DNA from: Piscirickettsiaceae bacterium
GTDB lineage: Bacteria > Pseudomonadota > Gammaproteobacteria > PS1 > Pseudothioglobaceae
Assembly: GCA_012963565.1 (NCBI GenBank)
Contig: DTVJ01000179.1
Coordinates: 1 to 21,041 of the forward strand
Length of the DNA: 21,041 nt
Direction: 5' to 3'
Program-made: the position numbers and the translations under genes
In this document: one piece after another, positions 7,191 to 14,221 of the stretch
Layout: every line of letters starts with the position of its first letter
How positions within the stretch are numbered: position 1 is the first letter of the stretch
Notes under the pieces: model-generated
The model's database searches: none
What the model was told of the DNA's origin: nothing
Seen by the model: only the letters and a program-made list of their open reading frames with translations

Positions 7191-8324
7191 ATGGACACAC
7201 TGAATCGCACCAAGGCTAGCCAAAAAGTTACCATCGTTGGTGGTGTTGTTGATTTCCTGTTGGCAATATTTAAAGTCATCGCAGGTGTCATTGGTAACTC
7301 TGGCGCATTAATTGCTGATGGTATCCATTCATTTTCTGATTTACTGTCAGATGGTGTGGTTCTGTACGCTGCCAAGCATTCCGGTGATGCACCAGATGCA
7401 GAACATCCCTATGGTCACGAAAGGTTCGAGACTGTTGCAACTCTAGGGCTGTCTATTATTCTAGCTATTATCGGTACAGGTATTATCTTTGATGCGATTA
7501 ACCGACTATCTGACCCTCAATCCTTAACACATAGTGTTCTGTTACTAAGTATTGTTAGTTTGTCAATTCTGTCTAAAGAAGCACTATACTGGTATACATT
7601 GAAGGTAGCTAAAACCTACAAATCTGAAATGTTAAAAGCCAATGCCTGGCACCATCGCTCAGACGCATTGTCTTCGATCGTAGTATTTGTTGGTATTTTA
7701 GGAAGTCTTAATGGTTATCTATACTTAGATGGTGTTGCTGCAATTGTAGTTGGTTCCATGATCATTTATATTGCTTGGGAGTTAGGCCTAGGTGCTACCA
7801 AAGAATTGGTGGACACTTCAATCGATGCCGATCAAATTGAACGTTTGTACCATGTAATAGGGCAAATTAGTGGTGTTAATAGTGTACATTCACTGCGTAC
7901 TCGTAAAAATGGTCATAAAATTTCATGTGATGTACACGTACAAGTAGATCCTTTCTTAAGCGTAAGTGAAGGGCATATTATTAGCGTCAGCGTTGAACGT
8001 GTGGCTAAATCATGTCTAGAAAACCTAAACGATGTCACCGTACATATTGACCCAGAAGATGATGAAATCGATGCGCCCTACGAGGACTTACCAGAACGAG
8101 CAGAAGCGCTAGGTATCTTAAATAAAGCTTTATTTAACAATAAATGCGATGGTGAAATCAAACGCATACAGCTACATTATTTAGATGGAAAAATCCATGT
8201 AGATTTCTTTTTGCCACTTGACTGTTTGTCCTCAGACAAAAGCTATGATGAAATTCTGGCTAAGTTGACAGAGGTTGTTAAAGAATTACCTGGCTTTGGT
8301 GATATTAGGGTTTATTTCGGCTAA
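7191..8324 (+). CDS. Cation diffusion facilitator family metal exporter
   Basis: Predicted inner-membrane exporter moving a divalent metal (Zn, Fe, Cd, Mn or Co) out of the cytoplasm against protons. The 377 residues include about six membrane segments in the first 210. The intramembrane metal site has H46 and D50 (ADGIHSFSDLLSD) and H154 and D158 (NAWHHRSDALSS), a His-Asp/His-Asp arrangement rather than the Asp-Asp/His-Asp of E. coli YiiP/FieF. A cytoplasmic dimerisation domain follows (about 212-292, including CDVHVQVDP and VTVHIDPEDDE). About 80 further residues contain a second similar beta-alpha unit (IKRIQLHYLDGKIHVDFFLP), making it longer than the roughly 300-residue E. coli proteins. 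It is divergent from the Fur-linked iron importer, so iron or manganese balance is plausible, but the metal cannot be read off. No clear ribosome site precedes the ATG. Confidence 0.88.
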   Translation: MDTLNRTKASQKVTIVGGVVDFLLAIFKVIAGVIGNSGALIADGIHSFSDLLSDGVVLYAAKHSGDAPDAEHPYGHERFETVATLGLSIILAIIGTGIIFDAINRLSDPQSLTHSVLLLSIVSLSILSKEALYWYTLKVAKTYKSEMLKANAWHHRSDALSSIVVFVGILGSLNGYLYLDGVAAIVVGSMIIYIAWELGLGATKELVDTSIDADQIERLYHVIGQISGVNSVHSLRTRKNGHKISCDVHVQVDPFLSVSEGHIISVSVERVAKSCLENLNDVTVHIDPEDDEIDAPYEDLPERAEALGILNKALFNNKCDGEIKRIQLHYLDGKIHVDFFLPLDCLSSDKSYDEILAKLTEVVKELPGFGDIRVYFG

Positions 8325-8332
8325 AGTCAAAA

Positions 8333-8803
8333 TTACAAACTATGATAGGCGTGACACATAGCGCCCGCCAAGGCATCTGCTGCATCTTCTTGCGGTGCTT
8401 TATTAAGTTTTAAAGATTCTTGCACCATGTAAGACACTTGATCTTTAGTAGCATGGCCTTTGCCAACCACAGCTTTTTTAATTTGATTGGGGCTATATTC
8501 CACCATCGTAATACCATTCATACCCGCCGCAGAAATAATCGCCCCTCTAGCATGCCCTAGTTTGATGGCAGCATCAGGGTTAGGTCTATCAGGGCGCATA
8601 AAGGCACGCTCGATCACCACCACATCAGGTTGGTATTGCTTAACGATTTGATTAATCTCAATAAAAATAGTGGTGATGCGATCAGTTAGCTCTCCCTTGG
8701 TACGGATACAACCACTGGCAATATAAGTAAAATTAAGTTTGTTGGCTTCAATCAAACCAAAACCAGTAACTCTTGAGCCGGGATCAACCCCTAATATTTT
8801 CAT
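8333..8803 (-). CDS. ruvC: Crossover junction endodeoxyribonuclease RuvC
   Basis: Resolves Holliday junctions by paired nicks, working with RuvAB. The four acidic catalytic residues are present: D7 (LGVDPGSRVTGFG), E65 (VVIERAFM), D140 and D143 (QEDAADALAGA). At 156 residues it is shorter than the 173-residue E. coli protein because it stops soon after the last catalytic helix and lacks a basic tail. The loop after E65 reads RAFMRPDRPNPDAAIKLG, three residues longer than the equivalent E. coli loop, while keeping the phenylalanine that contacts the junction. It stands alone on the minus strand, 8 bases from the convergent exporter gene and divergent from the thioredoxin gene. ruvB is about 8 kb away and ruvA is not in the window. 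Confidence 0.96.
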   Translation of the reverse strand: MKILGVDPGSRVTGFGLIEANKLNFTYIASGCIRTKGELTDRITTIFIEINQIVKQYQPDVVVIERAFMRPDRPNPDAAIKLGHARGAIISAAGMNGITMVEYSPNQIKKAVVGKGHATKDQVSYMVQESLKLNKAPQEDAADALAGAMCHAYHSL

Positions 8804-8838
8804 AGAAAAATTTTATCATTTAAAACAGTTTTTATAAT

Positions 8839-8863
8839 GTATATCAGTATTTTATGATATACT
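8839..8863 (+). promoter_or_regulatory. Extended -10 promoter for the thioredoxin gene inside a perfect inverted repeat
   Basis: TGATATACT (8855-8863) is an extended -10 (TGN plus TATACT), which would start transcription near 8870, about 24 bases before the ATG. No good -35 is visible. The same bases form the right arm of a perfect inverted repeat: GTATATCA (8839-8846), an 8-base spacer, and TGATATAC (8855-8862). A protein bound there would cover the promoter. The region also faces ruvC, whose minus-strand start is at 8803. Confidence 0.55.
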
Positions 8864-8893
8864 TAATTTTTTAGAAATTTTATGGAGTACGCA

Positions 8894-9268
8894 ATGGCAG
8901 TATTAGAGCTAAACAAAGATAATTTTGACGAAACAATTCAAAACAATGATATTGTGGTTCTTGATTTTTGGGCGCCATGGTGTGGCCCTTGTAAGCAGTT
9001 TGCACCAACTTACGAAGAAATCTCAAACAAATTTGATGGCGATGTGGTTTTTGCAAAAATTAACACTGAAGATGAGCAAGAGTTAGGGGGTCATTTCCAA
9101 ATTCGATCAATCCCAACGCTAATGATCTTTAGAGAGCAGGTTTCTATCTTTTCTCAACCAGGTGCTATGGCTGGTGCTGATTTGGAAGCTATTGTGAATA
9201 AAGCTAAAGAGTTAGACATGGAAGAGGTGCGCAAAGAAATGGCTAAGCAGCAAGAAGAAAATAGTTAA
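8894..9268 (+). CDS. Thioredoxin-family protein
   Basis: Predicted cytoplasmic dithiol-disulfide oxidoreductase. The active site is FWAPWCGPCK with C30 and C33, and the cis-proline is P74 in IRSIPTLMIF. I start at the ATG at 8894 (124 residues) because GGAG at 8884-8887 sits 6 bases before it; an in-frame ATG at 8882 would place this site inside the gene. Compared with the 109-residue E. coli TrxA there is a charged C-terminal tail (KELDMEEVRKEMAKQQEENS), and FREQVSIFSQPGAMAG differs from the TrxA strand, so it may belong to a separate thioredoxin subfamily. There is no signal peptide. Its stop overlaps the convergent Spx/ArsC-like gene stop. Confidence 0.93.
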   Translation: MAVLELNKDNFDETIQNNDIVVLDFWAPWCGPCKQFAPTYEEISNKFDGDVVFAKINTEDEQELGGHFQIRSIPTLMIFREQVSIFSQPGAMAGADLEAIVNKAKELDMEEVRKEMAKQQEENS

Positions 9269-9594
9269 ACCAAATCTGAATAAAGTTTTTCACTAAACCC
9301 AATTACAACATCATCGCCCGTTACTAAAACGGGACGCTTGATTAAGGTTGGGTTTTTTAACGTCATTTCTAAAGTAATAGTTTGCTTCTCATCATCACTC
9401 AAGTTACGATAAGTGGTAGAGCGCTTGTTGATTAGTTTTTCCCATCCTACTGCATCGATAAAACTTTGTAAGGTTGTTGTGTCAATAGGGTCTTGACGAA
9501 AATCAATAAATTCAAAAACAACGTCATGTGCATCTAGAAACTTTTGCGCTTTTTTAATGGTATCGCAATTTTTAATACCATACATTTTCATCAT
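9265..9594 (-). CDS. yffB: Spx/MgsR/ArsC-like thioredoxin-fold protein (YffB type)
   Basis: Small protein of the arsenate reductase-like (ArsC/Spx/YffB) superfamily, 109 residues. It opens MMKMYGIKNCDTIKKAQKFL with a single active-site-type cysteine C10 and no CxxC, as in YffB. The family signature PTLIKRPVLV lies near residue 82, with an arginine-rich NKRSTTYR segment near 56. True ArsC enzymes are longer, so arsenate reduction is doubtful; a glutathione-linked thiol role has been proposed for YffB. The start is supported by AGGA six bases before the first of two ATGs. It is the last gene of the long minus-strand unit, 13 bases after the preceding gene. Its stop shares the bases TTAA with the convergent thioredoxin gene stop, leaving no room for a terminator. 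Confidence 0.85.
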   Translation of the reverse strand: MMKMYGIKNCDTIKKAQKFLDAHDVVFEFIDFRQDPIDTTTLQSFIDAVGWEKLINKRSTTYRNLSDDEKQTITLEMTLKNPTLIKRPVLVTGDDVVIGFSEKLYSDLV

Positions 9595-9607
9595 AATTTA
9601 TCCTAAT

Positions 9608-10231
9608 CTAAGGTGTGTAGAATTCTAGTATTTCTTTATTTTCAGTATCAACAATAATGCGTAAGCCTTTGCTTGGATAATACCAATACTCAATACCTGA
9701 TTCAACAAGATCAACACGTGCTGGTTTTTTAAATAAACCAATCAGAGTATCAGCTGATAAATCAGCTCTAGGAATAAAGGTTAATGAGTTGATCGTTAGG
9801 GCAAACATGGATGATTCACCAGCCTGATTAAATGAGATTTTTTTAGTATCTATTGACAATGCCTCGGTCTCTTTTATGTTGTTATTCAGATAGGCAAACT
9901 GCTGGTTATTGAGATCCAAATTAAGAATCACTTTTGCGGAGATACCACCCACCTTGGTACTCGAAAAAAACACCTCAAGATCTTTTTTATTGTTGTCTTC
10001 TTCAAACAAAGAAGCCTCTACCTCGGTGCCGAATAAACGCATGGCATCAGTAAGTGTACTTTTACCCATGGTTAAATCAAAAACAACGGTTTCACCTTGA
10101 TCATTGACATAGCTTTGCCAAGGCATAGCTTGATTATCAGGTAAAGTGATGTCGCGTGAAACTAGATAAAACACGGTATAAATCAATACTGCTATTGATA
10201 AAATAATTAGGACTAACTTGCCTTCTTTCAT
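9608..10231 (-). CDS. Unrecognised membrane-anchored protein
   Basis: I do not recognise this 207-residue protein. It has one N-terminal membrane segment (about residues 5-24, LVLIILSIAVLIYTVFYLVS) after the positive MKEGK, so the remainder is probably periplasmic. There is no lipobox. The rest looks like a mixed alpha-beta domain, acidic in the middle (about 75-87, EEDNNKKDLE), with GLRIIVDTENKEILEFYTP at the end. It carries no cysteine. It overlaps the PGPGW-like gene by 4 bases (ATGA), suggesting translational coupling and perhaps a joint envelope role. Confidence 0.75.
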   Translation of the reverse strand: MKEGKLVLIILSIAVLIYTVFYLVSRDITLPDNQAMPWQSYVNDQGETVVFDLTMGKSTLTDAMRLFGTEVEASLFEEDNNKKDLEVFFSSTKVGGISAKVILNLDLNNQQFAYLNNNIKETEALSIDTKKISFNQAGESSMFALTINSLTFIPRADLSADTLIGLFKKPARVDLVESGIEYWYYPSKGLRIIVDTENKEILEFYTP

Positions 10232-10638
10232 CTATCAAAAGGCGGTTTATTGACCTTAGCACGGAGCCAGTTAAGGGTCTTAAAAGTTGGATCATGATTA
10301 ATAAACATTAACTCTAACTTACGTTTACCTGGAAATTCCATTAAAAACAAACCTAATAATATAGAAATCACTCCTTGACCTGGTGTCACTAGCATAATAA
10401 TGCCAGCAATAAACAATACAAAACCAATCACGGTTCTAATAATCACAATAATCACGTGCCCTAGATGTTCTATTTCTAACTTATGTTGATTTGGATTGGT
10501 GAAGTAATTTTGGTGAATCATGCCCAATAGAAACGGGGTTATTAAAATACTAACAATAAACACGATCGCTGATATGATTCCTGCTAAGACAAGATATTCG
10601 TGATATCTCGATGTAATATCAAAAATATAATCTAACAC
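10228..10638 (-). CDS. Small integral membrane protein, PGPGW-like
   Basis: A 136-residue inner-membrane protein with about three hydrophobic segments (around 17-40, 60-83 and 86-105). The segment GIIMLVTPGQGVISILLGLFLMEFPGKRKL resembles the putative transmembrane PGPGW family, in which a Pro-Gly-rich turn sits between two membrane helices. Here the motif is PGQG rather than PGPGW, so the assignment is by shape as well as motif. No catalytic residue pattern is visible and the function is unknown. It begins 7 bases inside the dtd gene and ends overlapping the next gene by 4 bases. Confidence 0.75.
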   Translation of the reverse strand: MLDYIFDITSRYHEYLVLAGIISAIVFIVSILITPFLLGMIHQNYFTNPNQHKLEIEHLGHVIIVIIRTVIGFVLFIAGIIMLVTPGQGVISILLGLFLMEFPGKRKLELMFINHDPTFKTLNWLRAKVNKPPFDR

Positions 10639-11069
10639 GAGAGCAGAAAGGTAACAGGTCCATCGTTGGTGAGTGATACTTGCATATCAGCGCCAAAAAT
10701 ACCGCTAGCAACATCGGTATGAGACTTGTTTATTTGGGTAATAAAGTAATCGTATAACTGCTCGGCTTCCTCTGGCGACTTAGCTGTTGAAAAACCGGGT
10801 CTTGTTCCAGATTTAGTATCTGCAACTAGGGTAAATTGTGAGATAACTAAAACCCCTCCATCAATATCTTTAACGGATAAGTTCATCTTACCATTACTAT
10901 CGCAAAATATACGATATGACAATAAACGCTTAATCATCTTATCTGCCTCAGTTTGCTCATCAAACTTTTCAATGCCGATAAAAATCAACAACCCTTGATC
11001 AATCTTACCTGTAATTTGACCATCAACTTCAACTTGAGCATTGGTAACGCGCTGAATTAAAGCTTTCAT
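10632..11069 (-). CDS. dtd: D-aminoacyl-tRNA deacylase
   Basis: Removes D-amino acids, and also glycine mischarged on tRNA-Ala, from tRNA, a chiral proofreading step in translation. The 145 residues are the normal length. The two family motifs that form the active site at the dimer interface are present: SQFTL (77-81) and NDGPVTF (135-141, with the Gly-Pro pair 137-138 that excludes L-amino acids). It follows glyS by 9 bases, so a glycine-charging enzyme and a glycine/D-amino-acid deacylase are made together. It overlaps the next gene by 7 bases. Confidence 0.96.
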   Translation of the reverse strand: MKALIQRVTNAQVEVDGQITGKIDQGLLIFIGIEKFDEQTEADKMIKRLLSYRIFCDSNGKMNLSVKDIDGGVLVISQFTLVADTKSGTRPGFSTAKSPEEAEQLYDYFITQINKSHTDVASGIFGADMQVSLTNDGPVTFLLSC

Positions 11070-11078
11070 AATTACGCC

Positions 11079-13112
11079 TTACGAAAGATAAGAAACATCC
11101 GCTACTGATAAGAACAAAGACCTCACCCAGTTAAGTAGTGTCAAGCGTGAGTGCTTAAGTGCTTCATCATCAGTATTGACCATGACTTTATCAAAAAACT
11201 CATCAATCGTGTCTTTAAGGCTAAGTAACTCCCTCATAGATTGGGTGTAATCATTGGTAGAAGCAAGACTGCTAGCAATGGCTGAGGTTGCATCAAATAG
11301 TGCTTGTTCAGCCTGCTCAACAAATACACTGGTGTCAACATCGGTACCTAGATCATGATGATCTTTAAGCATGTTAGCAATACGTTTGTTAGCTTCAATC
11401 AAGCTCTCTGATGCGCTGTCTTTGGTAAATGCATTGAGAGCTGCTACTCTTAAATGAAAATCATACGGAGACTCTGGGCGCACCGCTAACACTGCTTCAA
11501 ATGCCTTGGAACTCACCTTTTGTTCTTTGTAATAAGCGCGCAGACGATCCATCATAAATTGATAAATAGCATCTGCACTAGAAGTATCTACCTCAGATGA
11601 ATGTAGACTGAGAGATTGTTTGATCAGCGCTTTAAGGTCGAGCTTAAGCTCGCCTTCCACCATAATTCTTAATAAGCCTAACGCCATTCTTCTTAGAGCG
11701 TAAGGATCTTTTGAACCAGTAGGTCCTTGACCAATACCGTAAATACCGGTTATTGTGTCTAGTTTATCTGCAATGGCAACTACTAGACCTTCATTGGTAC
11801 TAGGAAGTGTATCACCTGCAAACCTTGGGTGATAGTGTTCGCTAATCGCAGTTGCAACTGCCGAATCTTCACCATCATTGAGTGCATAATAACCACCCAT
11901 CACACCTTGTAGGTCCGCAAACTCACCCACCATGTCAGAAACTAAATCTGTTTTGGCTAATAAACCTGCTCGGGCACTACGGTTGGCATCTGCGCCAATC
12001 ACCTTAGCAATATAAGTCGATAATGATTCAATGCGTTTAGCTTTGTCACCCATAGAGCCTAACGACTTCATGAATAAAACACTATCTAGTTTAGATAGGC
12101 GCGATTCTAAAGAAGTGGACTTATCCTTCTCCCAGAAGAATTCTGAATCGGTGAGGCGAGGTCTGATAACGCGCTCGTTGCCATCGATAATAACAGACAA
12201 ATCACTGGATTCGATATTAGCCACTGAAATAAAGGCTGGTAATAGTTTGCCTTCGTCATCCACCATATGGAAATATTTTTGGTGTGATTTCATAGCAGAA
12301 ATTAACGCCTCTTCAGGTACAGCTAAAAACCTGGCATCAAAAGCGCCTGAAAATGCACGCGGGTATTCAACTAGAGCACATACTTCGTCTAATAATGATT
12401 CATCAATCACAGCATTCGATTTACACTCTATGGCCACTTGCATGACTTGCTCGCGAATCATCTCTTTACGCGCATCAAAATCCACTTCGATACTTGCCTT
12501 ATCAAATAGTGTTTGACGGTAGTCTTTGGCATTATTAATACTGAATTCTGATTCGCCAGTAAAACGTAAACCTCTGGTAATATTGCCACTTTTAAGCCCC
12601 ATCACTGAGGCATCAACTACCTCGCTACCTAGTATCATCACCAACCAATGTGTTGGGCGTACAAAGTTAAAGCTTAAGTCGCCCCAGCGCATTGGCCTGG
12701 TAACGGGTATTTTCTTAATGGCTATATCCACAATGTTTTCAAGCAAGTCAACTGTTTTTAGGCCTTTTTGTTCTTTACTGAAAAAGTAATAATCTGCTTT
12801 ACCAAAAGCTTTTTTGGCGAGCGCATCTTTGGCAACACCGCAAGATTTTGCAAAGCCTTCAACGGCTTGATCAGGTGCGCTAACAGATGGACCTTTACGC
12901 TCAATGACTTGGTCATCTTGTTGTAACTGCAGGTCGCTCACCAGCACAGCTAAACGTCTTGGCGTGGCAAAAGACTCAACTTTAGAAAAAGATAAATTAA
13001 GCTCGGACAGCTGCTCAGTGAAATTGCCTGTCAGTGCGTTAGATAAATGCTTTAATAACTTAGGTGGCAACTCCTCAGTGCCCAGTTCTAATAAAAAATC
13101 TTGTGTACTCAT
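11079..13112 (-). CDS. glyS: Glycyl-tRNA synthetase beta subunit
   Basis: Beta chain of the bacterial alpha2-beta2 glycyl-tRNA synthetase; it binds and positions tRNA-Gly for the alpha chain. The length is 677 residues, close to the usual 680-690. It opens MSTQDFLLELGTEELPPKLL, the classic GlyS start. An HD-like stretch lies around VATAISEHYHPRFAGD, followed by AIADKLDTITGIYGIGQGPTGSKDPYALRR. The DALR-type anticodon-binding region lies in the last 100 residues (YDFHLRVAALNAF onwards). The start overlaps the minC stop by 4 bases (ATGA). glyQ, normally the gene before it, is not in the window, so the alpha chain must be encoded elsewhere. Confidence 0.97.
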   Translation of the reverse strand: MSTQDFLLELGTEELPPKLLKHLSNALTGNFTEQLSELNLSFSKVESFATPRRLAVLVSDLQLQQDDQVIERKGPSVSAPDQAVEGFAKSCGVAKDALAKKAFGKADYYFFSKEQKGLKTVDLLENIVDIAIKKIPVTRPMRWGDLSFNFVRPTHWLVMILGSEVVDASVMGLKSGNITRGLRFTGESEFSINNAKDYRQTLFDKASIEVDFDARKEMIREQVMQVAIECKSNAVIDESLLDEVCALVEYPRAFSGAFDARFLAVPEEALISAMKSHQKYFHMVDDEGKLLPAFISVANIESSDLSVIIDGNERVIRPRLTDSEFFWEKDKSTSLESRLSKLDSVLFMKSLGSMGDKAKRIESLSTYIAKVIGADANRSARAGLLAKTDLVSDMVGEFADLQGVMGGYYALNDGEDSAVATAISEHYHPRFAGDTLPSTNEGLVVAIADKLDTITGIYGIGQGPTGSKDPYALRRMALGLLRIMVEGELKLDLKALIKQSLSLHSSEVDTSSADAIYQFMMDRLRAYYKEQKVSSKAFEAVLAVRPESPYDFHLRVAALNAFTKDSASESLIEANKRIANMLKDHHDLGTDVDTSVFVEQAEQALFDATSAIASSLASTNDYTQSMRELLSLKDTIDEFFDKVMVNTDDEALKHSRLTLLNWVRSLFLSVADVSYLS

Positions 13113-13822
13113 ATTATTTGAAACCTTAGTTTTCCTTCGTCTAAATCAATCATCACAGAGCGTGCGTAAAGTTTAGTTGGTACAACATCAAACTTCTTGT
13201 AAACACCAGCAATTGAAATCAACTGCGCATTAAATGATTGAATAAAAATGGTCGATTTTTCATCACCAGAAATACCAGCAAATACTTTACCTCGCACTTC
13301 CTTGTATGCAGAAACACTGCCATACGACATTACTTCAGCATCTGCTTTAACTGTGCCCAACAATACCAAATCGCTGTCTTTAGCCAATACTTGCATCGAT
13401 GAGTGCACCTTGTTAGCAACAATTTTAGGCGCTTGGTAAACTTTATCTTGATGTGGATTAGGAGCTTTATCTTCAGTATATTTTTTGTTTGATTTTTTAG
13501 GCTTACTCGGTGTTAATGATTTACCAAATACCGCTAAACCTGAAAACTTTGCAAAATCAATAAGCTCTTGCTTGCGCGAGCGTATGCCCACTGCTACCAT
13601 ATTGTTTTGAGTAAGTATTTCTACCAGTACAGCCAGCTCATTAGCTTGAAAGTGTTTGTTTTCAATTTCTAAAATAACCGGCGCGTGTTGAAATTGTTTT
13701 TTATTATTGTTAGCCAAAGCAGCAATCTCAGTTAACAAATCGTCTGTGTTATTGGTCAACACTTTTAGTGTGTAAAGTGCTTCAGTCTGGGTTTTTACTT
13801 CAATCAAATTAGACTTTTTCAT
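13109..13822 (-). CDS. minC: Septum site-determining protein MinC
   Basis: Inhibits FtsZ polymerisation away from mid-cell when brought to the membrane by MinD. The 237 residues comprise an N-terminal FtsZ-antagonist domain (about 1-100), a lysine-rich linker (about 104-125, SKPKKSNKKYTED) and a C-terminal beta-helix (about 140-235) with GTVKADAEVMSYGSVSAYKE, the MinC_C signature for MinD binding and dimerisation. I use the ATG at 13822, six bases after a GGAAAGAG site; a TTG one codon earlier abuts the previous stop. minD and minE, usually directly downstream, are absent, with glyS there instead. Confidence 0.92.
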   Translation of the reverse strand: MKKSNLIEVKTQTEALYTLKVLTNNTDDLLTEIAALANNNKKQFQHAPVILEIENKHFQANELAVLVEILTQNNMVAVGIRSRKQELIDFAKFSGLAVFGKSLTPSKPKKSNKKYTEDKAPNPHQDKVYQAPKIVANKVHSSMQVLAKDSDLVLLGTVKADAEVMSYGSVSAYKEVRGKVFAGISGDEKSTIFIQSFNAQLISIAGVYKKFDVVPTKLYARSVMIDLDEGKLRFQII

Positions 13823-13825
13823 CAA

Positions 13826-14221
13826 CTACTCTTTCCAACTTTGCGTGCAATCTAAAAAATGCCAGACACGCTTTATGCCGGTGTTACCGCTGAGCATTAA
13901 TGCTAATGGCGCTTTTTGTTTGAATTTTTTAACCGGTCGTTTAAGCCAAATAGCAGCGTATTCACGGTTGGTTGGAAAAGTGGTTCCTAGTGACTCATGA
14001 ATACCCAAAATCATCTCACTACGCTCAATTAAAGTCTGATCAAAATCAAATGACTTGTCTCCTCTTCTATATAAATACAAATGTCTGGCTTTAAAAGATT
14101 TTGGCAAGCCTAGTAAGGTGATTTGATCCTGGTCTGCCAATTGCCAATTCTCCATTATTTGCATTAAGCGAGAAGTTAATTGATTCTTTTGTTGGTCATC
14201 AATTTTTTCAATGTCAGTCAT
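13826..14221 (-). CDS. Xre/MbcA/ParS-like (DUF2384) protein without a toxin partner
   Basis: A 131-residue protein resembling the Xre/MbcA/ParS antitoxin family. An N-terminal helical DNA-binding-like part (about 10-65: LMQIMENWQLADQDQITLLG, then HLYLYRRG) is followed by the toxin-binding-like domain (about 66-128: IERSEMILGIHESLGTTFPT, WLKRPVKKF, then PLALML). In toxin-antitoxin pairs of this family a RES-domain NAD+-degrading toxin sits beside it. Here both neighbours are housekeeping genes: tolA (1-base overlap) before and minC directly after. It is therefore probably a chromosomal regulator or adaptor rather than half of an active module. The family call rests on pattern recognition of the domain; the function is unknown. 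Confidence 0.72.
   Translation of the reverse strand: MTDIEKIDDQQKNQLTSRLMQIMENWQLADQDQITLLGLPKSFKARHLYLYRRGDKSFDFDQTLIERSEMILGIHESLGTTFPTNREYAAIWLKRPVKKFKQKAPLALMLSGNTGIKRVWHFLDCTQSWKE

Noticed and set aside
8325..8345. Terminator between the CDF exporter and ruvC
   Set aside because: The 8-base gap and its flanks show no hairpin with a T run.
8882..8893. Upstream ATG of the thioredoxin-family gene
   Set aside because: The GGAG site at 8884-8887 is correctly spaced for the ATG at 8894 and would be coding if the upstream ATG were used.
12031..12516. 161-codon plus-strand open frame
   Set aside because: Antisense to well-conserved glyS sequence; composition and lack of motifs show it is a shadow.
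13826..14221. Active toxin-antitoxin module
   Set aside because: No toxin gene adjoins the DUF2384-like gene; both neighbours are conserved housekeeping genes.
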